Assembly (NCBI RefSeq): GCF_014207985.1
Contig: NZ_JACHMI010000001.1
Location: 6,059,001-6,123,000, forward strand
Reading direction: 5' to 3'
DNA length: 64,000 nucleotides
Source of the DNA: Nonomuraea rubra
GTDB taxonomy: Bacteria; Actinomycetota; Actinomycetes; Streptosporangiales; Streptosporangiaceae
Part shown: positions 33,554 to 42,161 of the stretch, piece by piece
How the letters are laid out: each line of letters begins with the position of its first letter
Numbering within the stretch: position 1 is the first letter of the stretch
Made by a program: the position numbers and the translations under genes
The notes under the pieces: model-generated
Databases searched by the model: none
Told to the model about the DNA's origin: nothing
Seen by the model: the letters and a program-made list of their open reading frames with translations, nothing else

Positions 33554-34546
33554 TCAGGGCAGCAGGGCGAGTTTGCCGACGGTGGCCCTGGCTTCGAGTT
33601 CCGTCAGCGCCTTCGGGCCGTCGGCCAGTTCGTATGCGGTCGGCAGAGTGGGGGCGAGCACGCCGGCCGCGATCAGCGCGGACAGCTCTCCCATCAGCTC
33701 GCCGAACATCTGCGGCGCGGCCTGGATCAGCACGCCGATATTGAGGCCGATGACGTGAACCTGGTGCTTGTACACCAGCTCCCAGTTGGTGATCGGGGCC
33801 TCTCCGCCTGCCACGCCGTAGACGATGACCCGGCCGGTGACCCGCTTGGCCGCGGCCAGGCTGGCGGCGAAGGTGGCGCCGCCGGCCGACTCCAGAACCA
33901 CATCGACGCCGGACCCGCCGGTCAGCTCCGTCACCTCGGCGGCGAGGTCGCCGCCGAGAGAGTCCAGGACATGATCGGCTCCCAGAGCCAGCACTGTCTC
34001 GTGCTTGCCCGGCGAGGCGGTGGCGATCACCGTAGCACCGTAGTGCTTGGCCATCCTCACCGCAGCCTGGCCGGTCCCGCCCGCCGCGGCGTGAATCAGC
34101 ACGACCTGCCCGGCGGTGATGCCGCCCAGAGGCTTGAGTGCGGCCAGCGCGGTGGGCCAGTTCACCACCAGACCCAGCGCCTGCTGCTCCGTCCAGCCCG
34201 CGGGCACCGGCATCGCCGCAGCCGCTGGCATGACCATGTACTCGGCGAAGGCGCCGGTTCCGACGCCGACGACGCGGGCCCCCGGTTGCGGGCTGGTCAC
34301 CGCCTCGCCCACCGCGACGACCTCACCGGCGGCCTCGAAACCCGCCAGGTACGGTGGCCGCGGGCCGTCCAGGAACGTGCCGCGGGCCTTGGAGACGTCG
34401 GCGAAGTTGACCCCGGCGGCGGTGACGCGGATCAGGACTTCGCCCTGGCCGGGGCTCGGCACCGGCGCGTCGATGATCAGGCGCATGTCGTGCGGTCCAT
34501 TGAGGGACGTCTGCTGCAGCGCGCGCATGGTCGCGGGAATGGACAT
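33554..34546 (-). CDS. zinc-independent MDR/quinone oxidoreductase
   Basis: A 330-residue medium-chain reductase. The GroES-like N-terminus (GQGEVLIRVTAAGVNFADVS, YLAGFEAAGEVVAVG) lacks the zinc ligands, and the Rossmann part has VVLIHAAAGGTGQAAVRMAK followed by GATVIATASPGKHE. This is the NADPH:quinone reductase/crotonyl-CoA-like branch. Cytoplasmic, NADPH-dependent; natural substrate unknown. Same strand as the sigma gene downstream, 65 bp from the leader ORF. Confidence 0.9.
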   Translation of the reverse strand: MSIPATMRALQQTSLNGPHDMRLIIDAPVPSPGQGEVLIRVTAAGVNFADVSKARGTFLDGPRPPYLAGFEAAGEVVAVGEAVTSPQPGARVVGVGTGAFAEYMVMPAAAAMPVPAGWTEQQALGLVVNWPTALAALKPLGGITAGQVVLIHAAAGGTGQAAVRMAKHYGATVIATASPGKHETVLALGADHVLDSLGGDLAAEVTELTGGSGVDVVLESAGGATFAASLAAAKRVTGRVIVYGVAGGEAPITNWELVYKHQVHVIGLNIGVLIQAAPQMFGELMGELSALIAAGVLAPTLPTAYELADGPKALTELEARATVGKLALLP

Positions 34547-35003
34547 GGGCGATCAGCCTTTCCTGCTCGGTGTACATGAGAGATCGGCCCGTCGCCGCGC
34601 CTCCCACCATGTAGACCCCGGCCACCACAAGAAGGAATCGACGCTTTCGAACCGTCCAGCCCGGTCGCGCGGCCACGGGCAGATGAACCAGATGTTCCTG
34701 CCGCCCCTGCCCGGCGTCCTAAGGCACTCGTCGGCCTGGTGCGGTCGGCACCGACAAGCAGAACGGCCCGCGGCGGCACGACGCCCTCGACCTCTGGCTG
34801 AAGCACTACAACACCGCTGGACCAGACAGGGCCGGTTCAACTACCGCGGCGGCAAGGCCGCCATAGCCGGAGTTGGAGCAGGCGTGCTACGAGCGCTGAC
34901 GATGCCCGAGTCAGGGCGACGGTTGCGTCCGAAACGTGCCAGTGCCTGCTACTTCATCACTGCTTGGCTGGGTGCCTGCACGCCACCTGCCTGAACGGGA
35001 ATC
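34547..35003. other. 457-bp stretch with no recognised gene
   Basis: This should contain the promoters of the two divergent genes. An open + frame crosses part of it, but its translation is arginine- and proline-rich with no motif, as expected of non-coding GC-rich DNA. A short piece around 34745-34830 (…RRHDALDLWLKHYNTA…) looks more protein-like, perhaps a fragment of a lost gene. Nothing else was seen. Confidence 0.4.
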
Positions 35004-36179
35004 ATGTCCACCACCACCCTCGCCCGGCCCCGCTCGCCCTTCGTCAGCCGGCTCGCGGTCACCGCGCTCATGCTGGGTATCTTCGCCATCGTCACCAGCG
35101 AGATCCTGCCCATCGGCCTGCTGACCGCCATCGGCGGCGACTTCGGCATCTCCGACGGCATCACGGGGCTGACCATGACCCTGCCCGGCGTCGTCGCCGC
35201 GGTCGCCGCGCCTGCCGTCACCCTGACCACCGCCCGCCTGGACCGCCGCGCGATGTTGTGCGTCCTGATGGCGGTGCTCGCCGTGGCCGACGTGCTGGCC
35301 GCGGTGGCGACCTCCTACTGGGTCATGCTGATCTCCAGGGTGCTCGTCGGGCTCACCATCGGCGGTTTCTGGTCCATCGGGGCCGGGCTGGCCGGCCGCC
35401 TGGTGCCGCCGCACGCCGTCGGCACCGCCACCGCCGTGATCTTCTCCGCCGTGCCGCTGGGCTCCGTGCTCGGCGTGCCGGCAGGCACCCTCATCGGCGA
35501 CCTCGCCGGGTGGCGGACCGCCTTCCTGGCCCTGGCCGTGCTGGCCGTCCTGGTCCTGGCCGCCCTGCTGGTGCTGCTGCCGCCGCTGCCCGCCCGCCAG
35601 GTCACCAGCCCTCGCGTCCTGCTCGGCCTGCTGCGCACTCGGGGAGCCGCCATCGCCCTGGCGGCCACCTTTCTCATCGTCCTGGCCCACTTCGGCACCT
35701 ACACCTACGTCACCCCCTTCCTCCAGGACGTCACCGGCCTGCCTCCCGCGGCCGTCAGCGCCGTCCTGCTGGCGTACGGCGTCGCCGGAATCGCCGGGAA
35801 CTTCCTGGCGGGCAAGGCCACCGCCACCCGCCTGCGAGCCGCTTTCGCGACCTGCGGCTGCCTGATCGCGGCCACCACCCTGCTGCTGCCCTCGGCAGGC
35901 GGCACGACCGCCGGAGCCGTGGTGTTGCTCGTGGTCTGGGGGCTGGCCTACGGAGGTGTGCCCGTCTGTTCGCAGGCGTCGTTCCTCGCCGCCGCCCCGC
36001 ACGCCCCCGAGGCCGCGACGGTCGTCTTCACCTCCTCCTTCCAGGCGACCTTCGCGCTCGGCGCGTTCCTCGGCGGCCGCATCGTCGACGCCTTCTCGGT
36101 CTCCACCGTCATGATCTGCGGCGGGCTGGCCGCTCTGCTCATGGCGGTATCCCTTGGGTCACTCGCCAGACCCCGCTGA
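35004..36179 (+). CDS. MFS transporter, DHA1-type
   Basis: A 391-residue, twelve-helix transporter. Motifs: FAIVTSEILPIGLLTAIGGD in helix 1, RLDRRAMLCVLMAV in loop 2-3, SRVLVGLTIGGFWSIGAGLA in helix 4 (the DHA1 AraJ/YdhP-like pattern), and PLGSVLGVPAGTLIGDLAGW in helix 5. Members export sugars, drugs or arabinose-like compounds by proton antiport. Separate promoter; a hairpin 220 bp downstream probably ends the transcript. Confidence 0.92.
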   Translation: MSTTTLARPRSPFVSRLAVTALMLGIFAIVTSEILPIGLLTAIGGDFGISDGITGLTMTLPGVVAAVAAPAVTLTTARLDRRAMLCVLMAVLAVADVLAAVATSYWVMLISRVLVGLTIGGFWSIGAGLAGRLVPPHAVGTATAVIFSAVPLGSVLGVPAGTLIGDLAGWRTAFLALAVLAVLVLAALLVLLPPLPARQVTSPRVLLGLLRTRGAAIALAATFLIVLAHFGTYTYVTPFLQDVTGLPPAAVSAVLLAYGVAGIAGNFLAGKATATRLRAAFATCGCLIAATTLLLPSAGGTTAGAVVLLVVWGLAYGGVPVCSQASFLAAAPHAPEAATVVFTSSFQATFALGAFLGGRIVDAFSVSTVMICGGLAALLMAVSLGSLARPR

Positions 36180-36387
36180 ACCGGCGCCTTGCATCCGCAC
36201 AGCCGACAGGAGCCACGGCCAAGCAGTTCAGACTGACTCGTGAGCACCCCCGACTGCCCGCTGCCGTTTTGCCGGCCTGGCCACGAGCCGTACCCCGAGG
36301 AGACCGCCGTGAGCGCCCACCATGACGGCTGTTTGCACTGGTCGAGCGCCCTAGCGTTCTTGCTCGTGCCTGTGGATTTCCTCTCTG

Positions 36388-36558
36388 ATGAGCAAGGAGC
36401 CCGCCCCGACCGGCCGGTACCGGCCGGTCGGGGCGGTTGTGCATCTGCTGGCCACCGCTATCGAGGAGGTCCGGGGCTTGTCCTCGATGAGCGGCGTGCT
36501 GGCCGGCGCCGCCTACCCCCTGCTGCTGGCCTGGCGGCGGGCCCTGGCCTGCGGCTAG
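36388..36558 (+). CDS. possible 56-residue protein
   Basis: ATG 36388 to TAG 36558 gives MSKEPAPTGRYRPVGAVVHL then LATAIEEVRGLSSMSGVLAG and AAYPLLLAWRRALACG, with a plausible hydrophobic segment and codon use. However, its first half overlaps a perfect palindrome that better explains that DNA, and it has no clear ribosome site. It overlaps the end of the convergent hydrolase by 4 bp. Not recognised; low confidence. Confidence 0.25.
   Translation: MSKEPAPTGRYRPVGAVVHLLATAIEEVRGLSSMSGVLAGAAYPLLLAWRRALACG
36401..36436. terminator. 36-bp perfect palindrome, candidate terminator
   Basis: CCGCCCCGACCGGCCGGT and its reverse complement meet without a spacer, centred at 36418/36419. The long GC stem lies between the MFS gene and the convergent hydrolase. 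Likely a bidirectional transcription stop; a regulatory site is the alternative. Confidence 0.5.
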
Positions 36559-37289
36559 CGCAGATGCCGGGCGAAGAACCCGGCCGCATCCTCCCCTGCG
36601 AACTGCGGGACACCGGTGTGCCCGCCCATGTTGGCGTGCAGCGTTTTCTCCTTGGAGCCGAAGGCGTCGAACAGGTCCAGGGCCGCCTGCCTGTCGTTCC
36701 CTTCGTCATCCCACTGCAGCAGGACATGCAGCGGAATGGTGACCTGCCGGGCTTCCTCGAACATGGTGCGAGGCACGAAACTCCCGGCGAAGAGGCCGGC
36801 GGCCACGATGCGCGGCTCGACCACCGCAAGCCGGATGCCGATGGAGATCACTCCCCCCGAGTACCCGACCGGGCCGCCGATCTCGGGCAGCGACAGGAGG
36901 ACGTCCAAGGCGGCCTGCCATTCCGGGACCGCCTTGTCGACCAGCGGGAGGACGAGGGCGTCGATGATCTCGTCGCTGACCGGCTCGCCGGCCTCCAAAG
37001 CCCGGCGCAGGTCGGCGCCGGCCTGCTCGGCGCCGGCCAGACGGGGCCGGTCACCGCTCCCGGGGAGCTCGATGGTCGCGGCGGCGAAGCCATGCGCCGC
37101 GGCCTGCCGGGCCCGCGCCACCAGCCGGGGGTACATCTTGCGCAGCCCGAGCGGGGGGTGGCCGAGCAGGATCAGCGGGACCGGTGCGGACGCGAATGAG
37201 GGCGTCCACAGGATGCCGGGGATCTCACCGAGGGTGAATTCGCGTTCGACGACGCCGTCGTCGAGGCGCTGTTCAGAAGTGAATCGCAA
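36555..37289 (-). CDS. alpha/beta hydrolase (dienelactone-hydrolase-like)
   Basis: A 244-residue hydrolase. HPPLGLRKMYPRLVAR follows the oxyanion strand LILLGH; the nucleophile elbow is VGYSGGVISIG (Ser about 144); the acid/His end reads LLQWDDEGNDRQAALDLFDA and GGHTGVPQFAGE. Size and order fit the DLH family, cytoplasmic enzymes that open lactones or esters. No partner genes nearby. Confidence 0.85.
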   Translation of the reverse strand: MRFTSEQRLDDGVVEREFTLGEIPGILWTPSFASAPVPLILLGHPPLGLRKMYPRLVARARQAAAHGFAAATIELPGSGDRPRLAGAEQAGADLRRALEAGEPVSDEIIDALVLPLVDKAVPEWQAALDVLLSLPEIGGPVGYSGGVISIGIRLAVVEPRIVAAGLFAGSFVPRTMFEEARQVTIPLHVLLQWDDEGNDRQAALDLFDAFGSKEKTLHANMGGHTGVPQFAGEDAAGFFARHLR

Positions 37290-37538
37290 GGTCGTGCCTT
37301 TCGGGAGTGCGCTTGAACGGCGCTCCCGGACGACCTATCGCCCGACCGTGGCCCCAGAGGGGAGCACCCATGTCGATACTGCGTTCACGGGTACCACCTC
37401 CTCGTTCTCTGGCACGGCCTCCAGAAAGCTAGCAGTGGTCGCCATGGTCCGCCAACGGGTTTTCGCGAAGGCCGTGTAGTAAAGGCTTCGCTGTGTCGTG
37501 ATCGCAGCGTGACGAGGTCGGAACACTGCGTAAGGCGA

Positions 37539-38459
37539 TCAGAACACCATCGTGAGCAGGTCGGCGAACAGCTCCTGTTCGTCGATCTCGAGCCCGCGGT
37601 TCGTGAACCAGGTGGCCATGTTGTGGCAGTCGCGCATCAGGAAGTCCATGCCCTTCGGGTTGCCGACGATGTCGACGACCTGGGGCAGGTCGATCATCAC
37701 GATCCTCTCGTCCTGCGCGAGGACGTTGTACGGCGAAAGGTCGCCGTGCGCCAGCCCCGCGCGGGCCAGTTCACGCATGCCGTCGCGGAGCTGCTCGAAA
37801 TACACGCCGAGCAGCTCCTTCGACGGCCGGACCTGGGCGAGCCGGGGCGCGGCACCGCCCTCGCCGTCGTCGATGAACTCCATCAGCAACTCGGTGCCGT
37901 CCACCTGCACGGGATACGGCACCGGGACGCCGGCCTTCCACAATCGGTTGAGGGCGTCCCATTCGGCGTAGGCCCACTGACCGGCCGCGACGCTGCGGCC
38001 GTGCGAGGTCTTCTTCGCCATCGCCCGGCCGTCGCGGCTGTTGCGGGTACGGCGGCCTTCGACGTACGACGTGCTGCGGTGGAAGGACCGGTGCTCCTCG
38101 GTGCAGTACCGTTTCGCCGCCAGCAGCGAGGACTTCGCCGGGTTGTCGCCGATGGCTTCGACGGCCCGTTCGAGCAGGAAGACGTCGGCTTCCTTGCCGG
38201 TTTTGAGGATGCCGAGCTCGGTGTCGATCGCAGCCTGTTCCGTCACCACCCACGAGGGGCGGGGTTCCGGGCCGCGAGAACCGCGCTCGACGTCCAGCCA
38301 GGTGGACCACCGCTGATCGGGGCCCAGCTCCTCGTCGACCGCATGGAACTCGAAGACGAAGGCTGCGGCCGGGTCCGGCTGGAACTCGTCACGGGTGAAT
38401 CCGGGCCGGGGGGAGCGGAGGTCGGGGTAGGTGTCAGAGGGTTCGTACTCGGAAGACAA
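37539..38459 (-). CDS. RIO-type serine protein kinase
   Basis: A 306-residue kinase. The start is TTG 38459, nine bases after AGGAG; the upstream open frame is Tn3 debris. ATP-binding Lys lies in LLAAKRYC (after GILKTGKEADVFLLERA), the catalytic loop is LAHGDLSPYNVLA (Asp and Asn) and the metal site is VMIDLPQVVD. This is the RIO1-like lineage found in many actinomycetes, whose targets are unknown. Upstream lies a transposase remnant, so its promoter may have been replaced. Confidence 0.9.
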   Translation of the reverse strand: MSSEYEPSDTYPDLRSPRPGFTRDEFQPDPAAAFVFEFHAVDEELGPDQRWSTWLDVERGSRGPEPRPSWVVTEQAAIDTELGILKTGKEADVFLLERAVEAIGDNPAKSSLLAAKRYCTEEHRSFHRSTSYVEGRRTRNSRDGRAMAKKTSHGRSVAAGQWAYAEWDALNRLWKAGVPVPYPVQVDGTELLMEFIDDGEGGAAPRLAQVRPSKELLGVYFEQLRDGMRELARAGLAHGDLSPYNVLAQDERIVMIDLPQVVDIVGNPKGMDFLMRDCHNMATWFTNRGLEIDEQELFADLLTMVF

Positions 38460-38632
38460 CGGGTGTGCTCCTGAACAAAGAGGTGGGACTGATGCGGACA
38501 TGCCGCAGCGCAGTGATGGCCATCCGTCAGCCCTCCTTAGTCCAGGCAGCGCTCTCCGCCGCTCGATCGACCCAGCATGCCCCGCCCGTTTCGGACCCCG
38601 CAACGTATTTACCGCGCGGGGACCGTGCGTCT

Positions 38633-39020
38633 TCACCTCGCGCCGCCGGATCTGTCCCTGCTGATCGCCTCCCCGCACGCCGCCATCGAGGAGCGCATCG
38701 CCTCCTTCAGCGTCTCGATGAACACGGTGGCATGCAGCGGCTGCCGCAGGTTCTCGTAGCGGACGTCCCGGTTGTCCTCGTAAGCCGGTCGGCAGGTCCT
38801 CTTCGGGGTTGCGCCGGCGGCGGGCGCCGGCGACGAAGATGTCGCGGCGGCGCCGCGCGTCCTGCAACGACACGATCACGCACAGCTCGTTGGAAGCCCG
38901 CTCGACCTTCCGCTCCGCCCGAGTGTTGATCTTCGACACCAGGCCGCCGAACAGATCCGCCGCAAGCCCGAGCGCCTTGGCCCGCCGCAGCTTCCGCATC
39001 TCCTCCGGCAACGTCTCCAG
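38633..39020 (-). pseudogene. tnpA: Tn3-family transposase remnant
   Basis: The minus strand reads LRRAKALGLAADLFGGLVSK and INTRAERKVE, then after an internal deletion ELCVIVSLQDARRRRDIFVA and GARRRRNPEEDLP, and after a frameshift RDVRYENLRQPLHATVFIET and LKEAMRSSM. All are in order in the middle of Tn3-family transposases. The rest is missing. A second, separate remnant of the same family (C-terminus, opposite strand) is at 3465. No terminal repeats were found. Confidence 0.82.
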
Positions 39021-39079
39021 GCCCGGCCAGCCTTGGGCACCTCGCCCGCGTGCCTCTGCCCCCGGGATTGCGTTCGCCG

Positions 39080-39260
39080 ACACCTCATTGCAATTAGCTT
39101 CCCTTATTTTGCATTCGCTCACATTCTCATTGCAAATCAAATGGCCAAACCGCCTGAATAAGTGCCTGATTCGTGAGTTCTATGTTGCGGATTCTGTGAA
39201 TGCAATATAGCTTTTTGTCCGTACTGAATGAGTACTATCGCGAGTGAGGCGATCGGTGTC
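39080..39260. other. AT-rich patch upstream of the serine hydrolase
   Basis: About 180 bp of distinctly lower GC than anything around it, between the transposase remnant and the hydrolase at 39293. It contains CATTGCAA twice (about 39087 and 39130, 43 bp apart) and TTGCATTC/GAATGCAA as a distant inverted pair. It may be a foreign-DNA junction or a dense promoter/operator region. Confidence 0.5.
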
Positions 39261-39292
39261 GCGCTGGTGTCCATCGCCTGGAAGGAATCGAC

Positions 39293-40495
39293 ATGACCAG
39301 AGCTCTCCCCTCGATGACAGGGTTACTCATCACCGCCGTCGCGTTGACGCAGGCCCTGGCTTCGGTCTCCGCGGCGGACGCCTCAGCCCACACCCAGGTC
39401 CAGAAGGCGCTCGACCGGGCCGTGGCCGACGGCGGTGCGCCCGGCATGGTCGCCGAGGTCCGCGACCGTCGTGGGCGGTGGTTCGGCTCGGCAGGGGTGG
39501 CCGACACCCGGACCGGCCGCAAGCGTCAACCGCATGAGCGGTTCCGGATCGGCAGCGCCGCCAAGCCGTTCACGGCCACGGTGGTCCTGCAACTGGCGGC
39601 CGAAGGACGGCTGAGCCTCGACGACACCGTGCAGAAGTGGCTGCCCGGCCTGGTCAAGGGCAACGGCAACGACGGCGGCACGATCACCATCAGGCACCTG
39701 CTCAACCACACCAGCGGGATCTTCAACTACGGCAACGACAAGGAGGAGTTCGCCAAGCTCTCCGGCCCCGCGTGGCTCGAGCACCGCTACGACACCTACA
39801 CGCCCGAGCAACTCGTGAAGATCGGCCTGCGCAATCCACGCTCCTTCGAGGCGCCGGGTGACGGCTTCGTGTACTCCAACACCGGCTACATCCTGGCCGG
39901 GATGATCGTCGAGAAGATCACCGGCAGGACGCTCGCCGGCGAGATCCAGCGGCGGATCGTCCGCCCCCTGGGCCTGACCGGGACGTACCTGCCGGGCAGG
40001 GAAACCAAGATCCGCGGCCCCCATCCCCGGCACTACTCGACGTTGTTCGCCACCGAAGCCGACGCCAAGGTCTACGACGTGACCGACCAGAGCGCCACCA
40101 CCGGCTGGGCGGCCGGCGGCATGGTCTCCACGCTCGGCGACCTCCACCGGTTCACCGGCGCGCTGCTGCGCGGCAAGCTCCTCCCTCCCGCCCAGCAGCG
40201 GGAGATGTTCACCCTGGTCAAGACCGGGATCAGGACGCCGGACGGCACCTGGAGGGACACGTGGATCTCCGACACCATGTACGGAACCGGCGTCTTCTCG
40301 TGGGAGCTGTCGTGCGGTGTGAAGGTCTGGGGCATCGGCGGCGCCATCACCGGCGGGTTCTCCTTCGCCATGGGCAGCCGGGACGCCGAGCGTATGATCG
40401 CCACCAACGTGACCATCGACCGATATGGCCGGCACAACTCGCTCGACCTGTCCAAGACCGTGCTGGAGGCCGAGTTCTGCCCGTCCGGTTCATGA
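39293..40495 (+). CDS. secreted serine hydrolase / D-Ala-D-Ala carboxypeptidase-like
   Basis: A 400-residue beta-lactamase-fold protein with a signal peptide (MTRALPSMTGLLITAVALTQ, cleavage after ASVSAADASA). SxxK is SAAK in RIGSAAKPF, YxN is YSN in FVYSNTGYILAG, and the third motif region is WGIGGAITGG. LLNHTSGIFNY is the family's signature loop. This class includes D,D-carboxypeptidases and esterases. Exported; likely acts on the cell wall. Its promoter lies in the AT-rich patch. Confidence 0.9.
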   Translation: MTRALPSMTGLLITAVALTQALASVSAADASAHTQVQKALDRAVADGGAPGMVAEVRDRRGRWFGSAGVADTRTGRKRQPHERFRIGSAAKPFTATVVLQLAAEGRLSLDDTVQKWLPGLVKGNGNDGGTITIRHLLNHTSGIFNYGNDKEEFAKLSGPAWLEHRYDTYTPEQLVKIGLRNPRSFEAPGDGFVYSNTGYILAGMIVEKITGRTLAGEIQRRIVRPLGLTGTYLPGRETKIRGPHPRHYSTLFATEADAKVYDVTDQSATTGWAAGGMVSTLGDLHRFTGALLRGKLLPPAQQREMFTLVKTGIRTPDGTWRDTWISDTMYGTGVFSWELSCGVKVWGIGGAITGGFSFAMGSRDAERMIATNVTIDRYGRHNSLDLSKTVLEAEFCPSGS

Positions 40496-40523
40496 CCTAG
40501 ACGGGCTCGACAGGGACGCGGCG

Positions 40524-41054
40524 TCAAGCCGCGCCACAGCCCAGGGGATGCCGCACGAACTCCACAGGGGGCTCGCCGAGCTCGATGCTGTTCTCATCGA
40601 GAGCGTTGGCGACGTGGAAGCGACCCGTGTCGAAGACGAACTCCACAGCGATGGTGCCGCCCGCGATGTCATGAGGCTGCGAGGGATGCCACTCCAGCAG
40701 AGCGACCTCGCGGAGCTCCTGGCCGACGAACGGCTCGAGCCGTTCGTCGGCGCTGGACCACGCCGGGGTGAGCTCGTCATCCTCCTCCCAGCCGCTGATC
40801 GCCGCCGTCGTGTCGATGGTGTTCCAGCCGATCGACAGCTCATCGAACTTCCAGTGGCTCAGCTCCACCTGGACACCCTCGAAGTTCAGGACGACGGGGC
40901 ACTCGGCATACCAGTCCCCGTCCTCGACGAACCGTACGAGCGCGAACCCCGTCAGGCGCCGGCCGCCAAGTGCGGCCAGGCTCGGTCCGTGTGCCTCGCG
41001 GACGGCTTCGAGTCCGACGAGAGAGGTCGGCTCGAAGCCGGAGATGCCCATCAT
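40524..41054 (-). CDS. hypothetical protein
   Basis: A 176-residue protein from ATG 41054 (MMGISGFEPTSLVGLEAVRE). I do not recognise it. It is acidic and soluble, with many Trp and no membrane segment (WYAECPVVLNFEGVQVELSH, WNTIDTTAAISGWEEDDELT). Codon use is normal. It is convergent with the serine hydrolase and 60 bp downstream of the BtrH-like gene on the same strand. It could be an immunity or ligand-binding protein, but nothing proves it. Confidence 0.65.
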   Translation of the reverse strand: MMGISGFEPTSLVGLEAVREAHGPSLAALGGRRLTGFALVRFVEDGDWYAECPVVLNFEGVQVELSHWKFDELSIGWNTIDTTAAISGWEEDDELTPAWSSADERLEPFVGQELREVALLEWHPSQPHDIAGGTIAVEFVFDTGRFHVANALDENSIELGEPPVEFVRHPLGCGAA

Positions 41055-41114
41055 GCTTGCCGATTGTCCAGTTCCTGGCACCGAGCTGTCGAGCCGATGA
41101 CGGCGCCTCACCGG

Positions 41115-42098
41115 CTACAGCGCGCGCAGAGCCTGCATGGCGTCGTGCTCGATGCGCGACAGCTCGTGCAGAACGGCGCCGGCCTGCTCCAGGCAGGTCG
41201 CGTCACCGCTCTCCCCTGCCTTGGCGATCAGCGTGGACACCTCCGTCCACAGGGGGACGGCCTCGGCGTACAGCCGGTGGCCGGTGCGCAGGTGGTCGGA
41301 GTCGATCAGCCGGGCGCACTCGCCGAGGAAGTCGCGGTAGAAGGCCCGGAACAGGGCGCCGCCGGTGCCGGCCCGCTCCATGAGCATGGCCGCCTGCGGC
41401 AGGTCCCGCTCCGGCTCGGCGGTGCGGGCCAGCCAGCCGGGCACCTGCTTGCCGGCCTTGGCGATACCGCGGTGGCCCAGGTTCGCGATGGGGGCGGCCA
41501 GGAAGGACTCGGCGCACGCCCTGATGGCCGGGACGAGCCGGCCCTGCCAGGCGGGCAGGCGCGGCGGCAGGGTGAGGGTGAAGGACCGGTGCCTGGCGGT
41601 CATCGGGCCGCGCTCGGCCCGCGCCCTCGCCAGGCCGGTCAGGCTGGTACGCACGGCACCGCCCTGCTGATCGGTGTCCACCAGGAAGGCGTCATGCTCG
41701 TCGTAGCCGTACATGGCCACGACGTGACCGCCGAAGTGCACCTTGGACCGGAAGTAGTCCAGGTGGTAGGAGTCGAGCTGCAGGCCGACCGGCCGGCCCG
41801 CGTCGATGGTCGCGGCCACGTTCTCCCACGCCCTGCGCGGTGAGGTGGTCTCGGCGACCGTCAACGTCAGCCCCAGCCTGGCGGCCAGGTTCCTGGTGAG
41901 CTCGAACGGCTTGACGCGGCCGCCCAGGAAGGGGAACGGCATGCCCTTGCTGTCCCAGTAGACGAAGGACAGGCCGGAGCCGAGCCCGAACAGCATGGGC
42001 TCGGACAGTTCGAGACCCTCGTGCCGCAGCAGCACGTCCAGCGCCGTCGTCTCGCAGTGCTGCATGCCGCGGGCCTCGATGCCCTGCACGATGGTCAT
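41115..42098 (-). CDS. BtrH-like / DUF4872 protein
   Basis: A 327-residue protein. The N-terminal half matches the BtrH domain: HCETTALDVLLRHEG (Cys15), LFGLGSGLSFVYWDSKG, SYHLDYF and HFGGHVVAMYGYDEHDAFLV, a papain/C39-like fold in which BtrH moves an acyl group in butirosin synthesis. The second half is a helical DUF4872 domain (WLARTAEPERDLPQAAMLME…LFRAFYRDFLGECARLID). Not accompanied by butirosin genes, so it probably has another acyltransferase or peptidase role. Confidence 0.85.
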   Translation of the reverse strand: MTIVQGIEARGMQHCETTALDVLLRHEGLELSEPMLFGLGSGLSFVYWDSKGMPFPFLGGRVKPFELTRNLAARLGLTLTVAETTSPRRAWENVAATIDAGRPVGLQLDSYHLDYFRSKVHFGGHVVAMYGYDEHDAFLVDTDQQGGAVRTSLTGLARARAERGPMTARHRSFTLTLPPRLPAWQGRLVPAIRACAESFLAAPIANLGHRGIAKAGKQVPGWLARTAEPERDLPQAAMLMERAGTGGALFRAFYRDFLGECARLIDSDHLRTGHRLYAEAVPLWTEVSTLIAKAGESGDATCLEQAGAVLHELSRIEHDAMQALRAL

Positions 42099-42161
42099 AC
42101 GCCTGTCCTCCCTGTTTCCGGCAGTGCCATGATGGGGTCTCCCACAGGGGGAGAGTCCAGG

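Noticed and set aside
36180..36387. Possible gene between the MFS transporter and the palindrome
   Set aside because: Open frames here have no start context or recognisable content; likely 3' untranslated DNA.
42099..42161. Small hairpin CTCCC…GGGAG near the BtrH-like gene start
   Set aside because: A five-base stem is too short to call a terminator or regulator.
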